7,349 nt of DNA from Erysipelotrichaceae bacterium UBA6182 (GCA_002422065.1 DITO01000075.1:3275-10623), one strand, 5' to 3'. Counted from the first letter of the stretch, positions 1 to 7,219 are shown. Numbers and translations are program-made. The notes: generated from the letters alone by a model not told the origin.

Positions 1-2
1 CG

Positions 3-593
3 GTTAATACTCAAGACAATGTTCATAAAAACTTTGGTATGAATCAACCTGAAGGCTTTAGAAAAGCAATACGTTGTGTTAAGCTCGCAAATAAACTGCG
101 TATCCCTATTGTCAGTATTGTGGATACTCCTGGAGCCTATCCAGGGCTTGGAGCTGAAGAGCGAGGTCAACATAGTGCGATTGCACATTGTTTACTTGCC
201 TTTGCGCAAGCAAGTGTTCCGATTGTCACGATTGTCTTATCTGAAGGAGGTAGTGGTGGTGCATTGGCTTTAAGTATTGCTAATCATATCATGATGTTTG
301 AACATGCTATCTACTCCATTCTATCTCCTGAAGGTTTTGCTTCAATCTTATATAAAGATGCTTCTAAATCAAAAGAAGTGGCTGAACTTATGGGATTAAC
401 ATCATATGACTTATTTAACGTTGGATTTGTAGATGAGATTATCGATGAGTCAATTTCAATGCAAGATGCGATTAAGACATGTAAAAAGTTGTGTGTAACT
501 CAACTAAAGCATCTTAAGTCACAAAGTAGTGAGTGGATCATATCTCAGAAACAAGCAAAGTTTAGAAAGAGTGGGTCTGATTATGGGATTTAA
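3..593 (+). CDS. accA: Acetyl-CoA carboxylase carboxyltransferase subunit alpha, 5'-truncated by the window
   Basis: This is the alpha subunit of the acetyl-CoA carboxylase carboxyltransferase, which with AccD moves the carboxyl group from biotinylated AccB to acetyl-CoA to give malonyl-CoA. The frame is open from the first complete codon at base 3, so the start lies upstream; 196 residues are visible, about the C-terminal two thirds of a family near 320 residues. The fragment carries the AccA landmarks in order: NFGM and PEGFRKA (residues ~10-22), DTPGAYPGLGAEERGQ (41-56), the glycine-rich EGGSGGAL (81-88), and YSILSPEGFASIL (~104-116). The first ATG in view, base 39, falls inside the conserved NFGM block and is not the true start. 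Because the 5' part is missing, I cannot exclude an AccD-AccA fusion. It overlaps fabH by 11 bases. Identification is very secure. Confidence 0.96.
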   Translation, partial: VNTQDNVHKNFGMNQPEGFRKAIRCVKLANKLRIPIVSIVDTPGAYPGLGAEERGQHSAIAHCLLAFAQASVPIVTIVLSEGGSGGALALSIANHIMMFEHAIYSILSPEGFASILYKDASKSKEVAELMGLTSYDLFNVGFVDEIIDESISMQDAIKTCKKLCVTQLKHLKSQSSEWIISQKQAKFRKSGSDYGI

Positions 594-1542
594 ATGCAGC
601 GCAATGGGCCATGCCCTTGGAGAGCGCATCTTAACGAATCATGAATTATCACAAATGGTAGACACAACGCACGAATGGATAGAAGCGCGAACAGGAATAC
701 AACAACGTCACATTAGTGATACTCAAAATACATCTGATTTAGGGGCACAAGCACTTATAAATGCCTGTGAGCGATACGATATTGATTTGAATAGTATTGA
801 AGCGATTATTGTCGCAACAATGACACCAGATAGTTATACTCCTTCAACTGCATCACTCATTCAAGCAAAAGTAGGACTTAATCCTACTAAGCTAATGGCG
901 TTTGATGTGAATGTTGCCTGTAGTGGATTTGTGGTCGCTCTTGATCTTACAAGTGCTTTACTTGAAACTAAACGATTTAAACGTATTGCGATTATAGGAG
1001 CTGAGGTTTTCTCTAAAATTATTGATTGGGAAGATCGCGGGACGTGTATCTTATTTGGTGATGGTGCTGGGGCGATGATTTGTGATTACGATGCTACAAG
1101 ACCGTTATGTGTCAGTGTTAACCATAGTGAAGGTGATATTGATCAAACACTTCAGGCTTGTGGTGTACCTTTACTTAAAGGAGACCAAACCAAACAAGTA
1201 ATCACTATGAAAGGAAAAGATGTCTATCGCTTTGCGGTGGATGTTATTCCTAAAGTCATGCATGAATGCCTAGAGAGTGCTCATCTTGATCTTAAAGATA
1301 TCGATCACTTTGTCCTTCACCAAGCTAACCAAAGAATTATTGATTATGCTTTAAAGAAACTTGAGATTGATCCTAGTCGAAGTATTTCTAATATTGCGTT
1401 AGTTGGAAATACATCAGCTGCTTCAATCCCCATTGCTTTGTCGATGGCTTTAGAAAACAAAACCGTTCATTTTAACGAGCGTATACTGTGTGTTGGTTTT
1501 GGAGGCGGTCTAAGTTATGGTGCCTCAACCTTCATTCTATAA
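583..1542 (+). CDS. fabH: Beta-ketoacyl-ACP synthase III
   Basis: FabH starts fatty acid chains by condensing an acyl-CoA primer with malonyl-ACP in the cytoplasm. The 319-residue protein has the full catalytic triad: Cys113 in DVNVACSGF, His246 in VLHQAN and Asn276 in GNTSAAS, close in number to E. coli Cys112, His244 and Asn274. Other family blocks are DEWI-like HEWIEARTGIQQRHI (~30-44), LFGDGAGA (157-164) and the C-terminal GFGGGLSYG (305-313). I chose the ATG at 583 because its first 19 residues align without gaps to the E. coli N-terminus; starting at 529 would add 18 residues that only translate the accA tail. The start lies inside the end of accA, with only a weak purine-rich ribosome site (AAAGAG, 566-571), so coupling to accA is likely. 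Primer preference (acetyl or branched) cannot be read from the sequence. Confidence 0.96.
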   Translation: MGFKCSAMGHALGERILTNHELSQMVDTTHEWIEARTGIQQRHISDTQNTSDLGAQALINACERYDIDLNSIEAIIVATMTPDSYTPSTASLIQAKVGLNPTKLMAFDVNVACSGFVVALDLTSALLETKRFKRIAIIGAEVFSKIIDWEDRGTCILFGDGAGAMICDYDATRPLCVSVNHSEGDIDQTLQACGVPLLKGDQTKQVITMKGKDVYRFAVDVIPKVMHECLESAHLDLKDIDHFVLHQANQRIIDYALKKLEIDPSRSISNIALVGNTSAASIPIALSMALENKTVHFNERILCVGFGGGLSYGASTFIL

Positions 1543-1545
1543 AAA

Positions 1546-1550
1546 AGGAG
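1546..1550 (+). promoter_or_regulatory. Ribosome binding site of fabK
   Basis: AGGAG lies in the 13-base gap between fabH and fabK, five bases before the ATG at 1556. It decides the start: an in-frame ATG at 1517 inside fabH would add 13 residues with no family match and no ribosome site. Confidence 0.85.
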
Positions 1551-1555
1551 AACTC

Positions 1556-2497
1556 ATGTTACTTCATGAAATACTAGGGATTAAGTATCCCATTATTCAA
1601 GGGGCTATGGCTCATATTGCTACCCCAGAATTTGCAGCTACAGTATCGAATACTGGAGCTTTAGGCATTGTTGCAACCGGAACAATGGATGCAGCACGTG
1701 CTGAAGAAGCTATCTTAAAATGTAAATCACTCACCGATAAACCTTTCGGTGTTAACTTAATGCTTATGAATCCTCATTGTGATGCCATTGTGGAAATCAT
1801 TATCAAACATAAACCTGTGATTGTGACGACAGGAGCAGGTAATCCCGGACCGTATATTCCTCGATTAAAAGAAGCAGGGATTAAAGTAGTTCCGATTGTG
1901 CCTACAGTTTCACTTGCTCGACGTCTTGAACAAGTGGGTGCTGACATGATCATTGTGGAAGGTACTGAATCGGGAGGACATGTTGGGGAAATGACAACCT
2001 TAACCTTAGTTCCTCAAGCTGTTGATGCATTAAAGATTCCTGTGATTGCAGCTGGTGGGATAGCAGATGGTCGTACGATGGCTGCGGTGTTAAATCTTGG
2101 GGCAATTGGGGTACAAGTAGGCACTGTCTTACTGACAGCTCATGAATGTCCATGTCATGACAACTACAAACAAGCTGTCATTAATGCTAAGGATTCAGAT
2201 ACGGTTGTGACTGGTCGTAGTGTTGGGGCACCGGTTCGTATCTTAAAGAATCAAATGTCAACGGAGTATATTAAACGTGAAAAACTAGGAACGACACGTG
2301 ATGAGTTAGAACACTTAACCTTAGGTTCACTTCGTCGTGCGGTGTTTGAAGGTGATATGAAGACAGGATCACTGATGATGGGACAAATTGCAGGGATGAT
2401 GAAAACACTGCGTCCAATCCAGCAAATCTTTGATGATATGATTCGTGAAACTAAAGAACAGGCAAAACGATTTAAAGAAATCGATGATGCACTATGA
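1556..2497 (+). CDS. fabK: Enoyl-ACP reductase II (FMN-dependent)
   Basis: FabK is the flavin-containing enoyl-ACP reductase that performs the last step of each elongation cycle, using NAD(P)H through FMN. It belongs to the TIM-barrel nitronate monooxygenase/FabK superfamily and is unrelated to FabI. The 313 residues match the pneumococcal type (about 324) along the whole length: YPIIQGAMA near the N-terminus (11-19), LTDKPFGVN (59-67), VTTGAGNP (90-97), the ESGGHVG block with the catalytic-type His142, and the FMN-phosphate segments AAGGIADG (165-172) and VQVGT (186-190). The C-terminal block GSLMMGQIAG (271-280) is also typical. Plain nitronate monooxygenase is the main alternative, but position between fabH and fabD and the shared blocks favour FabK. 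Its stop overlaps the fabD start as ATGA. Confidence 0.95.
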   Translation: MLLHEILGIKYPIIQGAMAHIATPEFAATVSNTGALGIVATGTMDAARAEEAILKCKSLTDKPFGVNLMLMNPHCDAIVEIIIKHKPVIVTTGAGNPGPYIPRLKEAGIKVVPIVPTVSLARRLEQVGADMIIVEGTESGGHVGEMTTLTLVPQAVDALKIPVIAAGGIADGRTMAAVLNLGAIGVQVGTVLLTAHECPCHDNYKQAVINAKDSDTVVTGRSVGAPVRILKNQMSTEYIKREKLGTTRDELEHLTLGSLRRAVFEGDMKTGSLMMGQIAGMMKTLRPIQQIFDDMIRETKEQAKRFKEIDDAL

Positions 2498-3399
2498 AGA
2501 TTGCCTTACTTTTTCCTGGACAAGGTGCGCAAAAGATGGGGATGGGCCTAGATTTCTATGAGTCCTTTCCTCATGTACAAGCTATTTATGATGAGTTTCC
2601 TCTTATTCGAGATATATGTTTTAAGAATGAGAATGATGGTTTATCACACACCTTAACAACCCAACAAGCCATACTACTTACGAGTGTGAGTATGGCATCT
2701 TTACTTAAGAAGCATCTTTCTATTAGTGCCATGGCAGGATTGTCTTTAGGTGAATACAGTGCGTTAGTTAGCTCTGAAGCACTATCTCTTGAAGATGCTA
2801 TACCACTTATTCAAAAACGAGGAAGTTTAATGCAAGAAGCACTTAAGGATCATGAAACTGGTATGAGTGCGATTATTAGTGAAGAACTAGAACTGATTAA
2901 GAAGATTGTAGCGGAAGCGAATCGGGTTGGAGTATGTTCTATTGCGAACATTAACGCCCCAAATCAAGTGGTGATGAGTGGTTCTAAAGAAGCACTTGAT
3001 TATGCCAAAACAAAACTTATGGAAGCAGGTATTCGTAAAGTGATTCCACTTCGTGTTGCTGGAGCCTTTCATAGTGCGTATTTAAAAGATGTATCACAAC
3101 CTCTAAAAGAAGCACTGCAAGACGTTGTATGGGATACCTCAACATGTCCAATCATTTTGAATGTGGATGCACAACCTCATACTCATAGCTTTATTGAACC
3201 GCTTAGTAAGCAAATCTATTCTTCAGTATTATGGATGGATTCGCTCAAAGCCCTTGAAGCATTAGGCATAGATACCATGATTGAAGTGGGACCCTCAAGC
3301 ACTTTATCTTCTATGATAAAAGCAACTTGTCCAAACATGAATCACTATGTTGTGAATGATGTCCCTTCATTTGAAAAAACATTAAAGGAGTTATTATGA
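2494..3399 (+). CDS. fabD: Malonyl-CoA:ACP transacylase
   Basis: FabD transfers malonyl from CoA to acyl carrier protein, supplying FabH and FabF with extender units. The 301-residue protein begins with LLFPGQGAQ (5-13) and has the nucleophile elbow GLSLGEYSAL with Ser84, Arg109 in QKRG for holding the malonyl carboxylate, NINAPNQVV (152-160), and His193 in AGAFHS completing the Ser-His pair. EVGPS follows near the C-terminus. The ATG at 2494 shares ATGA with the fabK stop, and no clear Shine-Dalgarno precedes it, so translation probably depends on ribosomes finishing fabK. Length and motifs are ordinary for the family. No ACP gene lies beside it, so its partner is encoded outside this window. 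Confidence 0.96.
   Translation: MKIALLFPGQGAQKMGMGLDFYESFPHVQAIYDEFPLIRDICFKNENDGLSHTLTTQQAILLTSVSMASLLKKHLSISAMAGLSLGEYSALVSSEALSLEDAIPLIQKRGSLMQEALKDHETGMSAIISEELELIKKIVAEANRVGVCSIANINAPNQVVMSGSKEALDYAKTKLMEAGIRKVIPLRVAGAFHSAYLKDVSQPLKEALQDVVWDTSTCPIILNVDAQPHTHSFIEPLSKQIYSSVLWMDSLKALEALGIDTMIEVGPSSTLSSMIKATCPNMNHYVVNDVPSFEKTLKELL
3384..3390 (+). promoter_or_regulatory. Ribosome binding site of fabG
   Basis: AAAGGAG lies within the last codons of fabD, five bases before the fabG ATG at 3396. This is one of the strongest sites in the operon, so fabG can be re-initiated efficiently as well as coupled through the ATGA overlap. Confidence 0.8.
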
Positions 3400-4133
3400 A
3401 TCGACCAGTCGTCTTAATTACAGGAGCTTCTAAAGGAATTGGAGCAGCTACTGCATTAACTTTTGCCCAAGCGGGATATGACGTTGTTATTAACTATTCA
3501 AGCAGTGAGACAAGCGCAAATCAAGTAGCATCACTATGTCAAGAAGCGGGTGCACAAACGTTAGTGATCAAAGCCAATGTGGCTGATGTTCAAGATTGTA
3601 ATCGCATGGTAGAAGAAACCTTAAATACTTTCTCTCGTATTGATGTTCTTGTGAACAATGCAGGGATTACAAGGGATGGTCTTTTACTTAGAATGAGTGA
3701 ATCAGACTTTGATGATGTCTTGTCCATAAATCTAAAAGGAACATTTAATTGTTCAAAGCTTGTGGCTAAAGTCATGATGAAACAACGCTCTGGTGCGATT
3801 GTCAATGTTTCCTCAATTATTGGCATTGTGGGCAATGCTGGACAAGCCAATTATGCAGCTTCTAAAGCTGGGATGATAGGATTCACTAAATCATTAGCCC
3901 TTGAGTTAGGAGCACGTGGTATCCGTGTGAATGCGGTAGCTCCTGGCTTTATTGAAACCGATATGACCCACGAACTTACTCAAGAGATTAAGGATGCCAT
4001 GATGAAGCGCATCCCTCTTAAATCTCTTGGACAAGTTAAAGATGTTGCGGATGGAATTCTGTTTTTAGCTCAAGCACCTTATATTAGTGCTCATACCTTA
4101 GTCATTGATGGAGGATTAACTCATGTTGGATAA
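3396..4133 (+). CDS. fabG: 3-oxoacyl-ACP reductase
   Basis: FabG is the NADPH-dependent short-chain dehydrogenase that reduces 3-oxoacyl-ACP to 3-hydroxyacyl-ACP. The 245-residue protein shows the Rossmann nucleotide loop TGASKGIG (9-16), NNAG (87-90), and the active site Asn112, Ser140, Tyr153 and Lys157 in INLKG, VSSIIG and YAASK. The Ser-Tyr-Lys spacing (13 and 4 residues) equals that of E. coli FabG (138, 151, 155). APGFIETDM (182-190) and the C-terminal IDGG are also family signatures. The start overlaps the fabD stop as ATGA. Short-chain dehydrogenases are a large family, but GNAGQANYAASKAG and the FASII context make FabG nearly certain. The end overlaps fabF by 11 bases. Confidence 0.96.
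   Translation: MNRPVVLITGASKGIGAATALTFAQAGYDVVINYSSSETSANQVASLCQEAGAQTLVIKANVADVQDCNRMVEETLNTFSRIDVLVNNAGITRDGLLLRMSESDFDDVLSINLKGTFNCSKLVAKVMMKQRSGAIVNVSSIIGIVGNAGQANYAASKAGMIGFTKSLALELGARGIRVNAVAPGFIETDMTHELTQEIKDAMMKRIPLKSLGQVKDVADGILFLAQAPYISAHTLVIDGGLTHVG
4110..4114 (+). promoter_or_regulatory. Ribosome binding site of fabF
   Basis: GGAGG sits in the codons for the conserved Asp-Gly-Gly near the end of fabG, eight bases before the ATG at 4123. It supports that ATG as the fabF start even though it lies 11 bases inside fabG. Confidence 0.75.
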
Positions 4134-5370
4134 ACAATTAAGACGCGTCGTCGTCACAGGCCTTGGAGCTGTGACTCCCATTGGAAATACTGTAGATAGT
4201 TTTTGGAACAATGTTAAAGAAGGTACGTGTGGTATTAAACCCATTACTGCCTTTGATACATCACAGTATCGAGTAAAACTAGCTGCAAGTGTTGACCCCT
4301 TTAATATGGAAGAATACTTTACGTTAAGAGAATTAAAAACCTGTGATCGTTTTACTCAGTTCGCACGCATTAGTGCAAAACAAGCCATGTTGGATGCTAA
4401 GCTTCCAGATACAATTGATTATCACCGCTTTGGTGTCATTATCGGTTCTGGTATCGGAGGTGTTGGTAGTATTGAATCTTCCCATCTACAAATGATAGAG
4501 CGTGGTCCAACCCGTGTTACTCCATACTTCATTCCTATGGCACTTGTAAATCTCGCCGCTGGACAAGTAGCGATTGATAACCATGCTCGTGGATATTGTG
4601 CTTGTGTGGTGACTGCATGTGCTGCAGGAGCGAATGCGATTGGTGATGCCTTTCATAAAATTAAGTTTGGTTTAATGGATATTATGTTAGCGGGAGGCAG
4701 TGAAGCTTCAATTACCCCATTATCGATTGCTGGCTTTATGGTCATGCGTGCTCTTAATGAAAGCACAGATCCAAATCGTGCTTCTATTCCTTTTGATAAA
4801 GAGCGTAGTGGCTTTGTGATGGGTGAAGGTGCAGGTGTCCTTGTTCTTGAAGAATATGAGCATGCCCTAGCACGTGGTGCTCATATCTATGCTGAGATTG
4901 TGGGTTATGGAGCAACATGTGATGCTCACCATGTGACCGCACCCATTGAAAGTGGTGATGGTGGCGCACAAGCGATGATTATGGCGATGAAAGAAGCGGG
5001 TGTTCAACCAAGTGAGGTTGATTACATTAATGCTCATGGTACTTCAACACCACTTAATGATAAAACAGAAACTAAAGCGATTAAAACAGCATTAGAATCT
5101 TATTCTAGTACGGTGGCTGTATCCTCAACTAAATCAATGACAGGTCATATGCTAGGAGCAGCAGGTGCTGTCGAGGCTATTATAAGTATTAAGGCGATTG
5201 AAGAAGGATTTATTCCAGCGACGATTAATACGAATGCAGACGATCCTGAATGCGATTTAGATGTCGTTCCTCAGTCTGGTCGTCAACACAATGTCAACGT
5301 TGTCTTATCCAATTCTTTAGGATTTGGTGGACATAATGCAACACTTTGCTTTAGAAAGGTCAATTCATGA
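4123..5370 (+). CDS. fabF: Beta-ketoacyl-ACP synthase II
   Basis: FabF is the main elongating condensing enzyme: it takes an acyl chain on its cysteine and condenses it with malonyl-ACP. The 415 residues carry RRVVVTGLGAVTPIG (7-21), the nucleophile Cys166 in VVTACAAG, GGSEASITPL (191-200), PFDKERSGFVMGEGAG (223-238), and the two histidines His305 in NAHGTSTP and His342 in MTGHMLGAAGA. The C-C-H-H numbering runs close to E. coli FabF (163, 303, 340). NSLGFGGHN (397-405) closes the fold. One small oddity is RGYCACVVTAC before the nucleophile, where Pro is usual at the Tyr position. FabF rather than FabB is favoured by length and by the Firmicute-type context. The stop overlaps the fabZ start as ATGA. 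Confidence 0.96.
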   Translation: MLDKQLRRVVVTGLGAVTPIGNTVDSFWNNVKEGTCGIKPITAFDTSQYRVKLAASVDPFNMEEYFTLRELKTCDRFTQFARISAKQAMLDAKLPDTIDYHRFGVIIGSGIGGVGSIESSHLQMIERGPTRVTPYFIPMALVNLAAGQVAIDNHARGYCACVVTACAAGANAIGDAFHKIKFGLMDIMLAGGSEASITPLSIAGFMVMRALNESTDPNRASIPFDKERSGFVMGEGAGVLVLEEYEHALARGAHIYAEIVGYGATCDAHHVTAPIESGDGGAQAMIMAMKEAGVQPSEVDYINAHGTSTPLNDKTETKAIKTALESYSSTVAVSSTKSMTGHMLGAAGAVEAIISIKAIEEGFIPATINTNADDPECDLDVVPQSGRQHNVNVVLSNSLGFGGHNATLCFRKVNS

Positions 5371-5804
5371 AATTAACATCCGATCAAATTCAACAAATAC
5401 TCCCTCACCGTTACCCATTCCTTTATGTGGACACTGTGGTGGATACGCCTACCCCTACAAGTATTATCGCGAAGAAGAACATTACTGTTAATGAAGCTGT
5501 TTTTCAAGGACATTTCCCAAATAAACATGTTTTCCCTGGAGTTCTTATCGTGGAAGGCTTAGCTGATACAGGAGCAATTCTAGTGCTTCTCAATCCTGAA
5601 CATGAAGGAAAATATGTATACTTTGCAGGCATCAATCGTATTCGATTCAGAAAAATGGTGACTCCAGGAGACACACTGTATTATCATGTTGCTCTAAAGA
5701 ATATTCGAGGAACACTTGGGATTGCGACAGTAAAAGCAACCCTTGATGCTCTTGATGGACAAGTCGTGTGTGATGGAGAGATTCTCTTTGCGATTGGTAA
5801 CTAA
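5367..5804 (+). CDS. fabZ: 3-hydroxyacyl-ACP dehydratase
   Basis: FabZ removes water from 3-hydroxyacyl-ACP to give trans-2-enoyl-ACP, the substrate of FabK, through a hot-dog fold. The 145-residue protein has LPHRYPFLYVD (12-22), the catalytic His49 in FQGHFP and Glu63 in LIVEGLADTG, and FAGINRIRFRKMVTPGD in the C-terminal half. His49 and Glu63 have the same numbers as in Pseudomonas aeruginosa FabZ. The start is the ATG of an ATGA overlap with fabF, preceded by AGAAAGG (5353-5359) seven bases away. It is the only dehydratase in the window. Nothing here shows isomerase activity like that of the FabA or FabN types, so I call it a plain FabZ, although the sequence alone cannot fully exclude a bifunctional enzyme. 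Confidence 0.95.
   Translation: MKLTSDQIQQILPHRYPFLYVDTVVDTPTPTSIIAKKNITVNEAVFQGHFPNKHVFPGVLIVEGLADTGAILVLLNPEHEGKYVYFAGINRIRFRKMVTPGDTLYYHVALKNIRGTLGIATVKATLDALDGQVVCDGEILFAIGN
5775..5780 (+). promoter_or_regulatory. Ribosome binding site deciding a TTG start for plsC
   Basis: GGAGAG lies inside the end of fabZ and ends seven bases before a TTG at 5788 in the acyltransferase frame. The ATG candidates further upstream (5743, 5755, 5773) have no comparable site, and the ATG at 5773 overlaps this one. I infer that translation starts at the TTG. Confidence 0.5.
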
Positions 5805-6507
5805 AGCACTTCGATTCTTTGTGTTGATGATCATGTTACCTTTTGCTCATCTTGATGCTTGGATGAGTCATAAACTAACTAAAGACAAGATTCATCACAG
5901 AGTTCAATTCTGGTCAAAACTAGGATTAAAGATTCTTAACAAACCCCTCATCGTTGTAAATCAAGAAAGAACACAAGGTTTATCTCATACTCTCGTGGTG
6001 TGTAACCATCAAGGCTTGATCGACCCTTTACCAATCATGATCGCTATGAAATCACCCATGAGTTTTGTGTCAAAGATGGAAAACAAGAAGATTTTAGCTA
6101 TTGGTGAATGGGGAAAAGCAATTGATATTATCTATTTTGATCGTGATACTCTTGAAGGCAATGTAAGAATGCTTCGTGAATGTACCCAACAACTTAAAGC
6201 TGGAGGGAATGTTCTTATCTTTCCTGAAGGAACACGATCGAAGAGTGATACGATGAATCCTTTTAAATCAAAAGCTTTTGGAATCGTTAAGATGGCCAAA
6301 GCCAATGTTCTTCCTTTATCATTAAGCCATGCCTACGATCCCTTTGATTCTAAGATCAACGAAAAGATTACCATTCATGTTCATCCACTTATTCCATATG
6401 AAGATATTCAAACTTTAAGTGTTGAAGAAATGAGTCAAACTATTTATGACATTATTGAAAAAGAAATCCACTCTACAACCTCTAAATCAACTACCCTTCA
6501 ATCGTGA
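5788..6507 (+). CDS. plsC: 1-acyl-sn-glycerol-3-phosphate acyltransferase (PlsC-like, LPLAT family)
   Basis: This belongs to the glycerolipid acyltransferase family, whose PlsC members acylate lysophosphatidic acid to phosphatidic acid at the inner membrane face. Counted from a TTG start at 5788 (239 residues), a hydrophobic membrane-anchor segment covers about residues 7-20. The family blocks follow: NHQGLID (73-79), an NHX4D motif with His74 and Asp79; IIYFDRD (114-120), which fits block II; FPEGTRSK (145-152), block III; and VLPLSL (174-179), block IV. The start is uncertain: ATG at 5773 or 5743 would add 5 or 15 residues, but only the TTG has a well-placed ribosome site (GGAGAG, 5775-5780). 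It overlaps fabZ by 17 bases and birA by 62. Its place behind the Fab genes suggests that it consumes their acyl product, but acyl-ACP versus acyl-CoA use and the exact acceptor are not shown. Confidence 0.88.
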   Translation: MRLVTKALRFFVLMIMLPFAHLDAWMSHKLTKDKIHHRVQFWSKLGLKILNKPLIVVNQERTQGLSHTLVVCNHQGLIDPLPIMIAMKSPMSFVSKMENKKILAIGEWGKAIDIIYFDRDTLEGNVRMLRECTQQLKAGGNVLIFPEGTRSKSDTMNPFKSKAFGIVKMAKANVLPLSLSHAYDPFDSKINEKITIHVHPLIPYEDIQTLSVEEMSQTIYDIIEKEIHSTTSKSTTLQS

Positions 6508-7219
6508 ATCGATTCGAAGGGTTTGTCCTTCTTGGATTCAAGACGTCCAAGTTTTTGATGTGATAGAGAGTACAAATACGTACCTTAAAGAAACTGCTCC
6601 ACATACCTCAACCTTAGTGGTAGCCCATCATCAAAGTGCTGGTCGTGGGACACATCAACGATCATTTTACTGTGCTCCACACGAAGGACTCTATGTGTCA
6701 TTTTGTGTAAATGAAAAGATAGGCTTTCCTATCTCGTTGGTGATTGGAGCATCTATTATCAATGCACTACGAGATCATGGTTATTCACCTAAGATTAAAT
6801 GGGTAAACGATATTATGATTGAGAACAAAAAAGTAGGTGGCATTCTATGCGAAACTTATGCCCATGGTGTCATTGTGGGATTTGGTATCAATGTCAGTGT
6901 AAGTTCATTTCCACCAGAACTTCGTGAGAGTGCAGGTTCGCTACATGAGTTTACTCATGAAGATGTCAATCTTCTAGAACTATGTGCATCAATACTTAAT
7001 CATTTCACCATCAATATGAAACACCCCCGACGTGTGCAACACATTGTTAATCAACATTTAGTTCATCATCTACAAAATGTCATAGTCTACCATTTAAATA
7101 AAAAGTATGTAGGAACACTTTTAGGAATTAATGAAGCAGGTCACCTACTCTTAAACACAAGAAACGGTCAAGTCTCATTCAATACTACTGTACAATCAAT
7201 AGAACTCAACCATGATTAG
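6446..7219 (+). CDS. birA: Biotin--[acetyl-CoA-carboxylase] ligase, group I (no DNA-binding domain)
   Basis: BirA activates biotin with ATP and attaches it to a lysine of AccB, the carrier of acetyl-CoA carboxylase. The 257 residues hold only the catalytic core and the small C-terminal SH3-like domain; the N-terminal winged helix of E. coli-type BirA is absent, so it should not act as a repressor. Visible motifs are ESTN (41-44), QSAGRG (63-68), the KWVND block (118-122) with Lys129 in KKVGGIL matching the E. coli biotin-contacting Lys183, and GFGINV (145-150). The loop after GRG reads THQR where RRGR is found in E. coli, so the position of E. coli Arg118 is Thr69. The start at 6446 overlaps plsC by 62 bases and lacks a clear ribosome site; TTG at 6455 is an alternative. 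A later start would remove the NRESIRR helix that family members share. Confidence 0.9.
   Translation: MTLLKKKSTLQPLNQLPFNRESIRRVCPSWIQDVQVFDVIESTNTYLKETAPHTSTLVVAHHQSAGRGTHQRSFYCAPHEGLYVSFCVNEKIGFPISLVIGASIINALRDHGYSPKIKWVNDIMIENKKVGGILCETYAHGVIVGFGINVSVSSFPPELRESAGSLHEFTHEDVNLLELCASILNHFTINMKHPRRVQHIVNQHLVHHLQNVIVYHLNKKYVGTLLGINEAGHLLLNTRNGQVSFNTTVQSIELNHD

Noticed and set aside
76..273. Open frame inside accA in another frame
   Set aside because: It lies fully inside the strongly conserved accA region and its translation matches no family I recognise.
529..582. Upstream ATG extending fabH by 18 residues
   Set aside because: The added residues come from the accA coding tail; the ATG at 583 gives a gap-free N-terminal match to FabH.
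1950..2153. Minus-strand open frame across fabK
   Set aside because: It is antisense to conserved fabK codons, with no ribosome site or recognisable product.
2887..3072. Minus-strand open frame across fabD
   Set aside because: It is a shadow of fabD codons with low-complexity, unrecognisable protein content.
3590..3850. Minus-strand open frame across fabG
   Set aside because: It is antisense to the fabG active-site region and has no start context or known domain.
4784..4969. Histidine-rich minus-strand open frame across fabF
   Set aside because: The many histidines come from reading ATG- and GTG-rich fabF codons backwards; there is no sign of a real metal-binding protein.
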